From: Prostheceraeus crozeri
Taxonomy: Eukaryota > Platyhelminthes > Polycladida > Euryleptidae
Direction of reading: 5' to 3'
Assembly (NCBI GenBank): GCA_907163375.1
Contig: CAJQUW010007783.1
Coordinates: forward strand, 1-64,000
DNA: 64,000 bases
Position 1 is the stretch's first letter. Each line of letters begins with the position of its first letter. The notes under the pieces were generated by a model. The model saw nothing but the letters and a program-made list of their open reading frames with translations. It searched no databases and had not been told where the DNA came from. The translations under genes and the position numbers were made by a program. This document shows positions 1-10,371 of this stretch, piece after piece.

Positions 1-1978
1 CTAGAAAAAGAAATTCTGCTATTTTCATAAATTTATCATATTTGAAATTCTTCTCCAAAACCACTCAAACAAGTATGGTTCGGAAAAATAGGAATAGACA
101 AGCTTATTTAATCCTTTGTTGCTGAATTGTTTGCACAACATCATTTTGCTTCGTGTCTTAAGATTGTAGAACAACCCATTTTTGGCTTATTCATGTAATT
201 GAATTGATAAATTAATCATTCACAAGCAAATATTAAATGAATCATGTATGAGATTGCTACAGTTCCTAATTATTTAATTAGTTTTATATAAACGCAATAT
301 AATCAGACGCGAGTGTAGGGCCTATTATGCAACTGATGTCAAAAACTATAGTGTCACAATCGATTAGCTGAAAAAGCTAAACTACGTGCCAAACAACATT
401 AGGCTTGTGTACACAATCACGCTGGTCATCCGCCAACAAATACTGCAGTCCTGAATGATGCTGCCGGAATTATAGTACAGAAGGATTTTCTTGAAGCAGA
501 CGGAGTTGAGTTGTGAAATGCTTGCCCACACATATATGAAAATCAGACATATTTTACTGCTTTTTTGTATAAATGGACAATTAGTGACTTTCAAGTATAT
601 TTAAGAAATAGTAAACGGAGCTGATGAAGCTAGTAGGCCTAATAATATCTTATCAACGCCAACATCGATCAGTCAACATATGTAAATCTTAAGACTATGT
701 AAGACTATCGCATGTGAACATCTGAAAAAAATGAAATTGCCAAAAATCAGAGAACAGAATTTTTACAACTAAATCAAGTTCTCTTGACTGTGAAAATGCC
801 TTATAGCCCTTCGTTTTTGATTATAGGGATCATTGTTGCAATCATGAAAGGCACCTTATAGCAATTTATCTTTCACCTTACTAGCAAAGGTGCATCCAAA
901 ACACCTGCCGTCTGCAAACTGTCGTGATGATTTAATGACAAACTTAGCATCAATCATTCTTGAACTTGTGATCAACTGACAAACATGTACGTGTGTATCA
1001 GTTTGATAATAGCTCTATTCTGAATATAAATATAACAAGATTGCCAATATCGCAAATGAATCGAGTTGAGTAATTATTATCCTAATTACAAATTTGCATC
1101 TCTGATAATTAATTTTGCATAATTATTAGCTCATGAGAAAGAGAGAGAGAAATGTGCTTATATTTGAAGTAATGAAAATCAATCTACACATAAGAAATAA
1201 TCAAAGGCACATGAACGCTGTAGACCTACATGATACAAGCTTCATAAACGTCAGTGCGATTCAAACAAAAGCGATTGAAATGCTGATGTTTTTACATGAG
1301 TTCATTTGATTTTACACAAAACTATAGAAAAAATGAATTCGAACGTTTTACAGTGTATCTCAAACGGATAGGTACGGCCGCATGAAGTAGGGTGACAATG
1401 GATTACAAAAAACTTTTCATCCCCATTGTAAAAACTTTCATGATGGATCGTCAAACTTGCTGTGTACATGTATACAGTTTTGACTACAAATTAAGCGACG
1501 TGCTCTCTTTGAAATAAGTTTAACTTTTTCAACAAATTATTTTCAATACAGTATTGCTTAGATGGATCAATTTTGATTTATATTACTTCCAAATGTACAT
1601 TTCTCTACTCTATTCTACAATACTTAAAACACAAATTACCAAATACTGGCGACGCATAAATAAGTAGGCTGTTATGATAGCATGATAAGTAGACATCAAA
1701 TAATTTTTGGTTTTTATATTATGAATCTCGTAAGCAACGAATTATATACAATCTACGAGAGACTTTTTCGAAACGTCATTGACTTGCATCACCCAAATAA
1801 GAGGTGTTGCAAGAGAAAACCTTCAATTGTTAATTGGATATTTGATTTGTTATCAAATTCCATGACCCAGTCGTAATGTAGTTTAGTGTCCGCTCTAGCC
1901 TGGGTTAAGAGACCTGAAGGAGCTGTCTCGTCAATCTTCATACCCGCAGCCGGTCATCCTATAATCATAAGTCAAAAA
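1..1978. other. AT-rich stretch, no gene seen
   Basis: The stretch is AT-rich with frequent stops in all frames. The only open frames are about 60-70 codons (for example 382-594 minus and 1682-1876 plus), and none shows a domain, splice signals in phase or a recognisable composition. I see no tandem or inverted repeat. Confidence 0.5.
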
Positions 1979-1986
1979 CTTCAAGA

Positions 1987-2861
1987 CATATAGAGTAGGG
2001 ATATACAGGCAGAGTGTCGAATTAAAAAAAATCTGTATACAGTGAAAATTTTTATATAAAAAGATTCAGTTTTTTGCGGAGATTACGTTCCCGTGGTCCA
2101 AAAAATTATTTGAGCACTTTTGAAAAAAGTCAAAATTTGTCAACTTATATACTACCGAGATGACTCTCCTATATAAGTAGTATGAAACAAGTTGGATATC
2201 AAAAGGAATGAATATTTGCTGAAAAGCATCCCAACTAAGCGGAAATCAAGCCGATTATCAAGGAAATTTCATGATCCGTATTATAATGAAAGTCTTCATG
2301 AAAAAGTCGAGATATTATTCGTGCTCTCTTGGCTGAAATTTCAAGTCTCAAGTTTTTAATTCAATTTTCAGCGGCATGATTTCATGATTCGATCACTAAA
2401 TTCATGTTTCATTTCTTGAATCTGAATAGCGATGTGGAACCATGTACATCTTTCAAAGTTAATTGAAATCATTGCCTTTGATTCTGTGATTTTTGCTCTG
2501 CCAGTGGCCGGTTGCCTGTGATATGATCACGCTTAAGAATGATGATCGCGTGATATGATCACGCTCTTGAGGTTGAGGATGAAAGTAATAGGAACCCATC
2601 GAATTTCTCATTCAACAAACATTAAATCTCCAAGGTTGTCATGAGATTCTGTGAAATACCATCATTCCTTCTGCATTACAATCATGATCACTCAATTCCG
2701 TTGTAATTTCTGCAAAACTGCAAAAATATGCATATCACACATTTGGTGACAATACATAACCTGTATCTCCCTTGAGTTCATTTAATAAAATCGAAAGTGT
2801 ATACACATTGTGGATTTAATAAATGCGGAGTCACCACTCTACCTAGTATACCTAATCTATG
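1987..2861 (+). mobile_element. MITE family 1, copy A (875 bp, intact ends, 8-bp TSD)
   Basis: This is a non-autonomous DNA transposon. It begins CATATAGAGTAGGGATATAC and ends in the inverted counterpart (reading inward CATAGATTAGGTATACTAGG). It is flanked by a perfect 8-bp direct repeat, CTTCAAGA, at 1979-1986 and 2862-2869. The terminal 75-80 bp of the two ends are imperfect inverted repeats sharing the CATAGA start, an AGGTAGAGTG-type block and a TGTATACA block. Inside is a local direct duplication around GATATGATCACGCT (about 2518-2566). No transposase is present. The CA...TG ends and 8-bp duplication fit the P or hAT superfamilies. The start resembles my memory of the Drosophila P-element terminus (CATGATG...AGGTGG), but that assignment is inference. 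Related copies lie at 4877, 10372, 11766 and 35596. Confidence 0.85.
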
Positions 2862-2869
2862 CTTCAAGA

Positions 2870-3400
2870 GATTGATATCCAGTAGCATCGCCTTGCCAGT
2901 GCACTTTCAGGCTCTCACTGATCATTTGCATGATTTCAGACACACAGTGATTTGAGAATTGTCTCTGTTTTTGATTTTGCAGTCAACGTCGATCATTTAA
3001 AGACAGTAATGGAAATTTCAAGAAAATCACTAGAACAAATTGTGATTGCATGTTATTAGATTGGACTATGTATAGTAATCTGCGTCATGTGAGAATGAGG
3101 GAAACAAGTTTCTTTAGTTAAATTTAATTAAAGAAAATAAAAATAAACTTATAATATAATGTGTTATCTGAAGCAATTTCGATTGCTCTAATAATGAAAT
3201 AACGTCATATACAAAAGGAGCAAAATCATTGACATAATCTTTCATGACACATAATGAGGCCTTGAAACGTTTTAATAAAATGGCTTCAGTGATCTTAACC
3301 TGCTGTGCATTTCAACATTATGCAGCGACAGAGAAATAGGACTCGATCTTGTGTCCAGAGAGCAGATTGCATGCATATAGAGCTGCTTTTGGGCGTTTCA
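2870..3400. other. Intergenic stretch, nothing recognised
   Basis: AT-rich sequence between MITE copy A and the Penelope-like fragment. There is no open frame of note, no tandem repeat and no similarity to the other repeats of the window. Confidence 0.4.
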
Positions 3401-3409
3401 GTCCTGTTG

Positions 3410-4195
3410 CTTCCTTGGGCTACTGCTCTTTGATTCGGATACCAAGACAGCTGGTTGTCCGATCAATGTAACTGCATCTGCAGTCGCATCTGAAATTGCA
3501 ACAGACACTTGATCGGTCAGCGAGAGAAATTGAATCCTTCACAGAACCAGAACGACAAGCGATCTTAATTGTCAATACAACAAGCTGTGCTGCATAAAAA
3601 GTTCTTGAAATTGATTCACTTACTTTTTTCGAGACCAATGGATGAAATCTGCCTCCAAGAAATGGGATTATAGGATATATTGTACCTTCTTTTTTATGGT
3701 TCTTTTTCCAATTTTCCAATTATTGGTTCTTTTTCTTTATCTTATGTTGCTCAATAAATAGGTCCGGATAGCCATTCATTTTCAGTGTCTTAGTTAAAAA
3801 CTCATTATCTAAAAAGCATTGAGAATAGATAAGCCGTGTACGATGAAATAGAAGATTTACCAGATTAATTTTTATCTCTGGGTGACAAAGCTGAAATAGT
3901 ACAGATAAAGACCACTCCATGTCTTCTGTCTGTATACAGAAGTCAAATTTAGCTTTCAGAGCGAATGACATTAACATCCAGAAAGCTAGAGTAATGGTAA
4001 ATTCTAAGTTAGTATGAGCACTATTGAGAACAGAAAGTAATTTGCAAGCATCGTCTTTCGATTTTACAATTGCAAAAGTGGCGTCAACATACCTAACGTG
4101 TGTTTCGTCAAAAATTCTACTCGTATCTGTGTCTTGAGCTTGTATTTCTTGAGGTATCCAAGAAAGAAAAAAATGGACTACTGACATCATTCACT
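3410..4195 (-). mobile_element. Penelope-like element fragment (reverse transcriptase C-terminal part to GIY-YIG start)
   Basis: This is a decayed retroelement fragment. Read on the minus strand, the 4190-3720 frame contains the RYVDATFAIV region of the reverse transcriptase palm. It continues to a FHRTRLIYSQ...LTKTLKMNGYP block, typical of the Penelope-like RT end, where 'HRA...NGYP' precedes the linker. The adjoining frame (3719-3420) continues with VSESISRTF and then CDCRCSYIDRTTSCLGIRIK. This follows the pattern C-x-C-x-x-x-YI-G-x-T-x-R-x-L-x-x-RIKE at the start of a Penelope GIY-YIG endonuclease. The order RT tail, linker, endonuclease start is what the family shows. The copy is truncated at both ends and degenerate, so it is a fossil. 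Family assignment is from recalled motifs. Confidence 0.6.
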
Positions 4196-4876
4196 TAAGC
4201 GAGACAGCAAAGACATGTCATCCGACTGCGTAAATGCAATTAAATGGATTGGCAGCCTTGAAATGGTCTTCGATTCGAATCCTTGCAAATGTGACGGATA
4301 TTGCATTGTTCGGATATTCATTTGTCAGCTTCTTTTTAGACTCAATGACATTTGATTCTCTACCTCGACATCATGACACCGCAAGATACATTGATAATAG
4401 CTACATACGATAATTTGAGGCTACTACTGCTCAACATTCTATGACTCAAATTTACGAGTTAGTTTCAAATACGGCTTCAGCTTCTTGTTGATTATCTGCA
4501 ATTTTCGATTCATCTATGCTTCTGAGATGAATTCTGACCTTCATGTGTGCGTGTTGCCACTTTCTAAATTCTATTGCAATTCTTCCATGACCCGGCGTTC
4601 CACCGCCACTGACTGAGAGGAAGGAGGTGAAAGCAAACCCTAGAGCCGCTAAATGTGGCAGACTTTGTGTCTCGCGCCAATGCGTAGCCACTTTTTTATG
4701 AAGTTAATTAATTGTGATAGTGTGTGGATTTTTTATTCAATATATACCAGGGAAATCTATGATTAATATAAGATATCTTATGACATTAGATGTTCCTGCA
4801 TATACGATGAATGTCCATGTCATTATATAGGCTACATGGATGTTTAATTCAGAGTAAAGTCGACAATTGCACAACG
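4196..4876. other. Intergenic stretch with an unclassified 79-codon open frame
   Basis: The only item of note is an ATG-initiated frame on the minus strand, 4691-4452. It is somewhat less AT-rich than its surroundings at its 5' end and contains LSVSGGGTPGHGRIAIEF. I recognise no domain, and no splice or promoter signal ties it to a gene. It may be chance or part of an old element. Confidence 0.2.
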
Positions 4877-4940
4877 CACAGAGTAAGTATATTAGGTAGA
4901 GTGGTAACTCCGCATTTATTAAATCCCCAATGTACCCAAT
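4877..4940 (-). mobile_element. MITE family 1, terminal fragment (copy B)
   Basis: About 60 bp matching only one end of the MITE seen at 1987-2861. Read left to right it starts CACAGAGTAAGTATATTAGG and continues through GTAACTCCGCATTTATTAAA, then stops matching at about 4937. The second end was not found nearby, so this is a solo terminus left by truncation or rearrangement. It is in the same orientation as the left ends of the copies at 10372 and 11766. Confidence 0.7.
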
Positions 4941-5347
4941 TTTCATAGAAGGATATTTCGGCTTTTAGTTTCTATCAGTGTTTATATTTTATTATGGTCG
5001 GTTCTCATCACACCATGTGGCCTACAGGATGATGAACACAAGTTTTTACAAATAAAACATAGTCATTGTATATGAAATCGACTGAATTCATGCAATTAAA
5101 CTTGAATGTACAGTAGGATGAACTAGAGTTGGGAATAAAGAATTTTCTCACTCTGTGGATGAACTTTCAAATTCTGAGATTCATCGAATGCTTACTTAAA
5201 AGCAGAATCTAAAATAAGCTAAAACGATCCTTTGTAGTAGTGAATTGCGATGTTCGTACTTACAGCAGCTTTATACGATTACTATATGCCAACCGATGAT
5301 TTGCAAATTCACTTAAAATTTGTAAATGAAAAGTAGCATGGCCTATT

Positions 5348-6105
5348 TAGTCCGGGAGCTATCGTGAAGTTGTGCAGGGAACGAGGTAGTACACAAAACT
5401 TTCACATAGCATAGTACACCTCTAACCTACTGTAAAACTTCGCGTCTGCCGGATCAGATCATTTGCTTTTCAGAAATAGAGAGGATAACACAATCCTATG
5501 TACAGTATTTCCAGTGGTAAAATTGTGACATTTAAGGTGTTGACTCCATTTTTTCGAATTTTTGCTCATGAAAGTTACACAAATTGGTATTTTGTTGAAC
5601 TGGTTATTACAGAAATCATCTACAGATCATGATCTTTCAAATGAGTTATCATTCAGTGACAGAGGATGAAGTAAAGTGTACAAACAGACACTTTTCGTTG
5701 GTGTAACTGCAAATTTTAACATAGAAATTTCAGGAAAATTGTTGATATACTTCAACGAAAAGTGTCTGTTTGTACACTCTACTTCATCCTCTGTCACTGA
5801 ATAATAACTCATTTGAAAGATCATGATCTGTAGATGATTTCTATAATAACCAGTTCAACAAAATACCAATTTGTGTAACTTTTATGAGCAAAAATTCGAA
5901 AAAATGGAGTCAACACCTTAAATGTCACAATTTTACCACTGGATATACTGTACATAGGATTGTGTTATCCTCTCTATTTCTGAAAAGCAAATGATCTGAT
6001 CCGGCAGACGCGAAGTTTTACAGTAGGTTAGAGGTGTACTATGCTATGTGAAAGTTTTGTGTACTACCTCGTTCCCTGCGCAACTTCACGCTGGCTCCCG
6101 GACTA
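5348..6105. mobile_element. Foldback element: palindrome with two 353-bp arms
   Basis: The left arm (5348-5700) and right arm (5753-6105) are inverted copies of each other separated by a 52-bp spacer. I count about 8 mismatches over 353 bp, roughly 98% identity with no indels. Both outer ends read TAGTCCGGGAGC inward. The trinucleotide ATT flanks the element on both sides (5345-5347 and 6106-6108), a possible 3-bp target duplication, though so short a match can be chance. No coding capacity beyond a frame across the spacer is seen. The structure fits a long-inverted-repeat MITE or foldback transposon whose arms arose or were homogenised recently. As single-stranded DNA or RNA it would form a very stable hairpin. 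The superfamily is not clear. Confidence 0.85.
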
Positions 6106-6108
6106 ATT

Positions 6109-7530
6109 GGCGCTAAGGCGCTATTTTCTGGTAATCTCACTTCTCTGTTGTCACTACATATTCAGAAATAATGGCTCCACCGCTGTATGCTACTCGCCGA
6201 TAGTAAATGCGAACTGCTTTTTCAAAACTTTCCGCTTTGAGAGAATTTTCCAAAATTTCCCAGAAAATTTTAAACACTGAAGAGGAGCTAAAGAGTGGTG
6301 TAAAAATCAGTTAAGTGAAGAAAATCATTCCCCAGACGATCTAGAAGAGGAGTTATCCTCCGACTTAATGACTGTGTTAGAGATCAAGAAGAAAGTAATT
6401 TATTTAGGCCTATAAGTAGTCAAAAAAAAAGCAGTCAATGCTTGAAAATATGTGGCAGACTTGGCAGGCCTTTGGCATCAACTGCAGTAGATCAAGGAAT
6501 TCAGCATGGAACTTTACAGACATTGCTTAGAATTTCTTGACATTTATGTTGACCCCTAATTGATCCAAATCAAAATAATAAGTGTCTAGATACACCGGAA
6601 CCTCGAATGCTGATCAAGCATTTCGAATTGTTGAAGTATTTTTGCTTTGGATTTTGGTGATTTGCAGATGATTGGTTTTCGATGAAATGCAGCTAATTTC
6701 TCCGACTTTCTTGTGACCTGTATGTAATGCGTCAATTGATGATCATAATGATCAATGCAATATTGCATATCAATACATTTAGTGATGTTCTTACCAAGGC
6801 TCTTCTAATAATGAATAATGCAACTATTCTGAGAGGTCTGATGGGCAGTGAACATTTTCGTCTTGAAAAGAGCATACTTTTCACATCAAACACATCACTA
6901 GGTGACATGCCACGCTGAATTACGCGTACCGGTATTTACACATGACCCTAAACATCCGTGGCTATGCGTGACATTGCTGCAACATTTGTCAGCAGTCCTG
7001 TTATATACACTTTGCGTCTCATGTGTCTGCATGTATCAGAGGCTAGTGATAGGACCTCAATTTCATGCTCAGGGAAGACAGAACATGCTTAGCGGTTCAT
7101 CCGTGGTTCAAGCGGCAACGCAGCCAACCGTAGACGACGCGCAAACTATAAACGCTCACCCGCGCGTATTCATGAACATATTCCCCATGTTTTAACAGCA
7201 TCAGATCAAGTAATTTCTGACTCTTAGTGCAGCGCGTAGAATAATAGAATGTCTTTCATCACGGAAGTTTGGGGTGCTCCGTAATTTCGCGCAGCATGTC
7301 ACCAAGTGATGCCATCAATGACTGATAAAAACCTCTGCTTGCTGCTTGATTTTGCTAATTTATTAATTGAAGCCGTAGATCTGACGCAAGTCTAATAAAG
7401 TTGAAGAGTGAAATGATAAAGGTGGTTCAATGTGCCCCACTCTCCGTAATCTATATGCATGCATGTTTTTAATGCTGTTGGCCCCTCCTAAGTATCAGAA
7501 GAAAGCAATGCGGGTATATCAAGATACTAA
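6109..7530. other. Intergenic stretch, no gene recognised
   Basis: Mixed composition. The part from about 6900 to 7200 is richer in GC and CpG and holds an open frame of 97 codons on the plus strand (6902-7195) with no recognisable domain. It may be remains of an old transposon. Nothing else stands out. Confidence 0.35.
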
Positions 7531-7536
7531 ACTGTA

Positions 7537-7591
7537 TTTATTTCGATTAAAATGTTCAAATATTCAAAACTGAAAGTCAGGTTTTTTTATT
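7537..7591 (-). other. Candidate poly(A) signals for the repeat-protein gene
   Basis: On the minus strand AATAAA occurs at 7591-7586 and again at 7542-7537, about 455-510 bp beyond the stop codon at 8048-8046. The sequence between stop and signal (7592-8045) is AT-rich and holds no long frame, as expected for a 3' untranslated region. Which site is used is unknown, and the hexamer is frequent in AT-rich DNA. Confidence 0.35.
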
Positions 7592-8045
7592 CGTTAATCC
7601 AACATATTCTCAATACATCAGTATCAAATCATACGTAAATATCTCAAACTATAAAAACGGTAGAATGGCAAAATGTTAAATACAATCAATCTAGGCAAGA
7701 AAATGGACGGAAGTATAAGAGGGGAAGTCAGCTGACATACACAGATAATCTATTATAAAGACATAAAACATAATTTGGTAAACATTTCACAAAACAATCA
7801 CAACGAACAATACATCTTATGACGAACGTTAAATAATCAATGATCAATAAATATCAAAGTACAATAGCCTGATCCACGAAAATCAAAAAAAGTTAAAGAA
7901 AATACAATGACAAGGATCTCCCCAATCAAATTTGCAATTTACATGATGTATTCAAAAAATATCGACAGAATCGGTTATCATCACATATATTACACAGCAG
8001 ATATCACCTCATAAAAACGGTTCGATTAAAATTTGCATTTGAAAC

Positions 8046-10304
8046 TTAATCCTGCGGATCACTTGCTGATTGTGGTCTAGAGATCTTTGCTTCACTCTTC
8101 ATTGACGAAGTTGATCCAGGTCTCTCATCCCGTGCAGCACTTTTAACGGAAGCAGTGGATGCAGGCCTCTCGTCCTTTGTCGCACTCTTTGCTGAGGCAG
8201 CGGATGCAGGTCTCTCATCCCGTGCAGCACTTTTAACGGAAGCAGCGGATGCAGGCCTCTCGTCCTTTGTCGCACTCTTTGCTGAGGCAGCGGATGCAGG
8301 CCTCTCATCCTTTGTCGCACTCTTTGCTGAGGCAGCGGATGCAGGCCTCTCATCCTTTGTCGCACTCTTTGCTGAGGCAGCGGATGCAGGCCTCTCATCC
8401 TTTGTCGCACTTCTGACAGAGGCAGCGGATGCAGGCCTCTCGTCCTTTGTCGCACTCTTCACTGAGGCAGCGGATGGTGGCCTTTCGTCCTTTGTCGCAC
8501 TTCTGACAGAGGCGGCGGATGCAGGCCTCTCATCCTTTGTCACATTCTTTGCTGAGGCAGCGGATGCAGGCCTCTCATCCTTTGTCACATTCTTTGCTGA
8601 GGCAGCGGATGCAGGCCTCTCATCCTTTGTCGCACTTCTCACAGAGGCAGCGGATGCAGGCCTCTCATCCTTTGTCGCACTTTTGACAGAGGCAGCGGAT
8701 GCAGGCCTCTCATCCTTTGTCGCACTTTTGACAGAGGCAGCGGATGCAGGTCTTTCATCCCTTGTCGCACTTCTGACAGAGGCAGCGGATGCAGGCCTCT
8801 CATCCTTTGTCACATTCTTTGCTGAGGCAGCGGATGCAGGCCTCTCGTCCTTTGTCGCACTCTTCACTGAGGCAGCGGATGCAGGCCTCTCATCCTTTGT
8901 CACACTCTTTGCTGAGGCAGCGGATGCAGGCCTTTCATCCTTTGTCGCGCTTTTGACAGAGGCAGCGGATGCAGGCCTCTCGTCCTTTGTCACACTCTTT
9001 GCTGAGGCAGCGGATGCAGGCCTCTCATCCTTTGTCGCACTCTTTGCTGAAGCAGCAGAGGCAGGTCTCTCATCCTTTGTCGCACTCTTTGCTGAAGCAG
9101 CAGAGGCAGGTCTCTCATCCTTTGTCGCACTCTTTGCTGAAGCAGCAGAGGCAGGTCTCTCATCCTTTGTCGCACTTCTCACTGAGGCAGCGGATGGTGG
9201 TCTTTCGTCCTTTGTCGCACTCTTCACTGAGGCAGCGGATGCAGGCCTTTCGTCCTTTGTCGCACTCTTTGCTGAGGCAGCGGATGCAGGTCTCTCATCC
9301 TTTGTCGCACTTCTCACTGAGGCAGCGGATGGTGGTCTTTCGTCCTTTGTCGCACTCTTCACTGAGGCAGCGGATGGTGGTCTTTCGTCCTTTGTCGCAC
9401 TCTTCACTGAGGCAGCGGATGGTGGCCTTTCGTCCTTTGTCGCACTCTTCACTGAGGCAGCGGATGGTGGTCTTTCGTCCTTTGTCGCACTCTTCACTGA
9501 GGCAGCGGATGGTGGCCTTTCGTCCTTTGTCGTACTCTTAGCTGAGGCAGCGGATGGTGGTCTCTCTTCTTTTGCCGCGCTGTTTTGGGATGTAGCAGTC
9601 GTTGGCCGCTCTTCCTTTGCCGCATTCTTCACAGACGATGCTGATGGAGGTCTTTGTTCTTTAGTTGCACTCTTGGATGAGGTTGGTCTGTATACTGGCT
9701 TCCCATTTTCAGAAATGTCATTTTGATCTGCTGGCTCCACATTTGGTTTGCTTGAAGTTATGTTGGAGTGAGGTCTGATATTAGCAACGTGTTGTTGATC
9801 TTTTCGAGAACTGTCTAGCTGAGCAGAGGTTAATGGGGCAGCTTTGACGTCGTCAGACGCGGTTTTCAGCGGTATGGTGTCTCCATTTTCATCAATTTGA
9901 GTTAATTCAAACAGATTAGATTTCGAATTATCCTTTTCATCACCGAAGGATGATTTTGAGGCAGATGGTGTTGATAGCACATTACTCAAGCCAGAAGCCT
10001 CACGTTCCCGGAATTCACGCTCGTATATTGACCCATCTCGAATCAAATCTATGCGATGTGCGGAGCGATAAGGATGCAGCCAATAAACAAAGGTTTCTAG
10101 GTTAACATTTTTCGATCCAAGTTCACGATATAGATGCATTTTTTCGCGAATAAACGATATATGGTCATCGGGACGCTCCACCAACAATGCAGCAATCACA
10201 GCTTCAAACATTTTCGGGATATTGTGGCGTTGGAGATATGCTTTGGAATCTTCTCGTATTAACTCTGCATCCGCCCGCAAATTTAGACTGTTCAACCGAC
10301 TAAC
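8046..10304 (-). CDS. Dpy-30/RIIa-like domain protein with about 36 15-residue repeats, exon 2
   Basis: This exon encodes 752 residues of a predicted 755-residue protein. The 3' splice site is ATTGCAG at 10311-10305, and the first three codons come from the exon at 13444-13452. Residues about 22-62 (SKAYLQRHNIPKMFEAVI...PDDHISFIREKM) have the look of a Dpy-30/RIIalpha dimerisation-docking helix pair. The run through RELGSKNVNLETFV follows the N-terminus of adenylate kinase 5 as I recall it, but no kinase domain follows. Residues about 110-215 are low-complexity and Ser/Lys-rich. From about residue 215 to the end is a tandem array, consensus SATKDERPASAASAK, about 36 units encoded by 45-bp DNA repeats (about 8060-9680). 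Early units carry PP and later units PA after DER. Variants such as AKNVTK, VRSATK and VKSAAR recur in a patchwork. The tail is basic and presumably disordered. Such docking domains often anchor ciliary or PKA-type complexes; the actual role here is unknown. Confidence 0.8.
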   Translation of the reverse strand, partial: VSRLNSLNLRADAELIREDSKAYLQRHNIPKMFEAVIAALLVERPDDHISFIREKMHLYRELGSKNVNLETFVYWLHPYRSAHRIDLIRDGSIYEREFREREASGLSNVLSTPSASKSSFGDEKDNSKSNLFELTQIDENGDTIPLKTASDDVKAAPLTSAQLDSSRKDQQHVANIRPHSNITSSKPNVEPADQNDISENGKPVYRPTSSKSATKEQRPPSASSVKNAAKEERPTTATSQNSAAKEERPPSAASAKSTTKDERPPSAASVKSATKDERPPSAASVKSATKDERPPSAASVKSATKDERPPSAASVKSATKDERPPSAASVRSATKDERPASAASAKSATKDERPASAASVKSATKDERPPSAASVRSATKDERPASAASAKSATKDERPASAASAKSATKDERPASAASAKSATKDERPASAASAKSVTKDERPASAASVKSATKDERPASAASAKSVTKDERPASAASVKSATKDERPASAASAKNVTKDERPASAASVRSATRDERPASAASVKSATKDERPASAASVKSATKDERPASAASVRSATKDERPASAASAKNVTKDERPASAASAKNVTKDERPASAASVRSATKDERPPSAASVKSATKDERPASAASVRSATKDERPASAASAKSATKDERPASAASAKSATKDERPASAASAKSATKDERPASAASVKSAARDERPASAASAKSATKDERPASTASVKSAARDERPGSTSSMKSEAKISRPQSASDPQD
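8060..9680 (-). repeat. 45-bp coding minisatellite, about 36 units
   Basis: Tandem 45-bp units run head to tail without frameshift inside the coding exon. The plus-strand unit begins GCAGGCCTCTCATCCTTTGT. Central units are nearly identical, often with 0-3 differences, while the outermost units at both ends are more diverged. That is the usual sign of array turnover by unequal exchange. Because 45 is a multiple of three and the unit has no stop in several frames, long spurious open frames appear on the opposite strand (8155-9726) and in other frames. Confidence 0.95.
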
Positions 10305-10371
10305 CTGCAATTGATGAGAAGAAATTTGTGAGTGTGATATTAATCAATATATGATGTATAATGCGCATACA

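Noticed and set aside
5627-5824. 65-codon frame at the palindrome centre
   Set aside because: It spans the spacer and both arms of the foldback; no domain and no initiation context.
8060-9680. Regular 45-bp repeat as a CRISPR array
   Set aside because: Units are contiguous with no unique spacers, lie in an open reading frame, and the genome is animal.
8155-9726. 523-codon open frame on the plus strand as a gene
   Set aside because: It is the antisense reading of the 45-bp coding minisatellite. The sense frame carries the docking domain, splice signals and stop; the same holds for the frames at 8969-9541 and 8099-8455.
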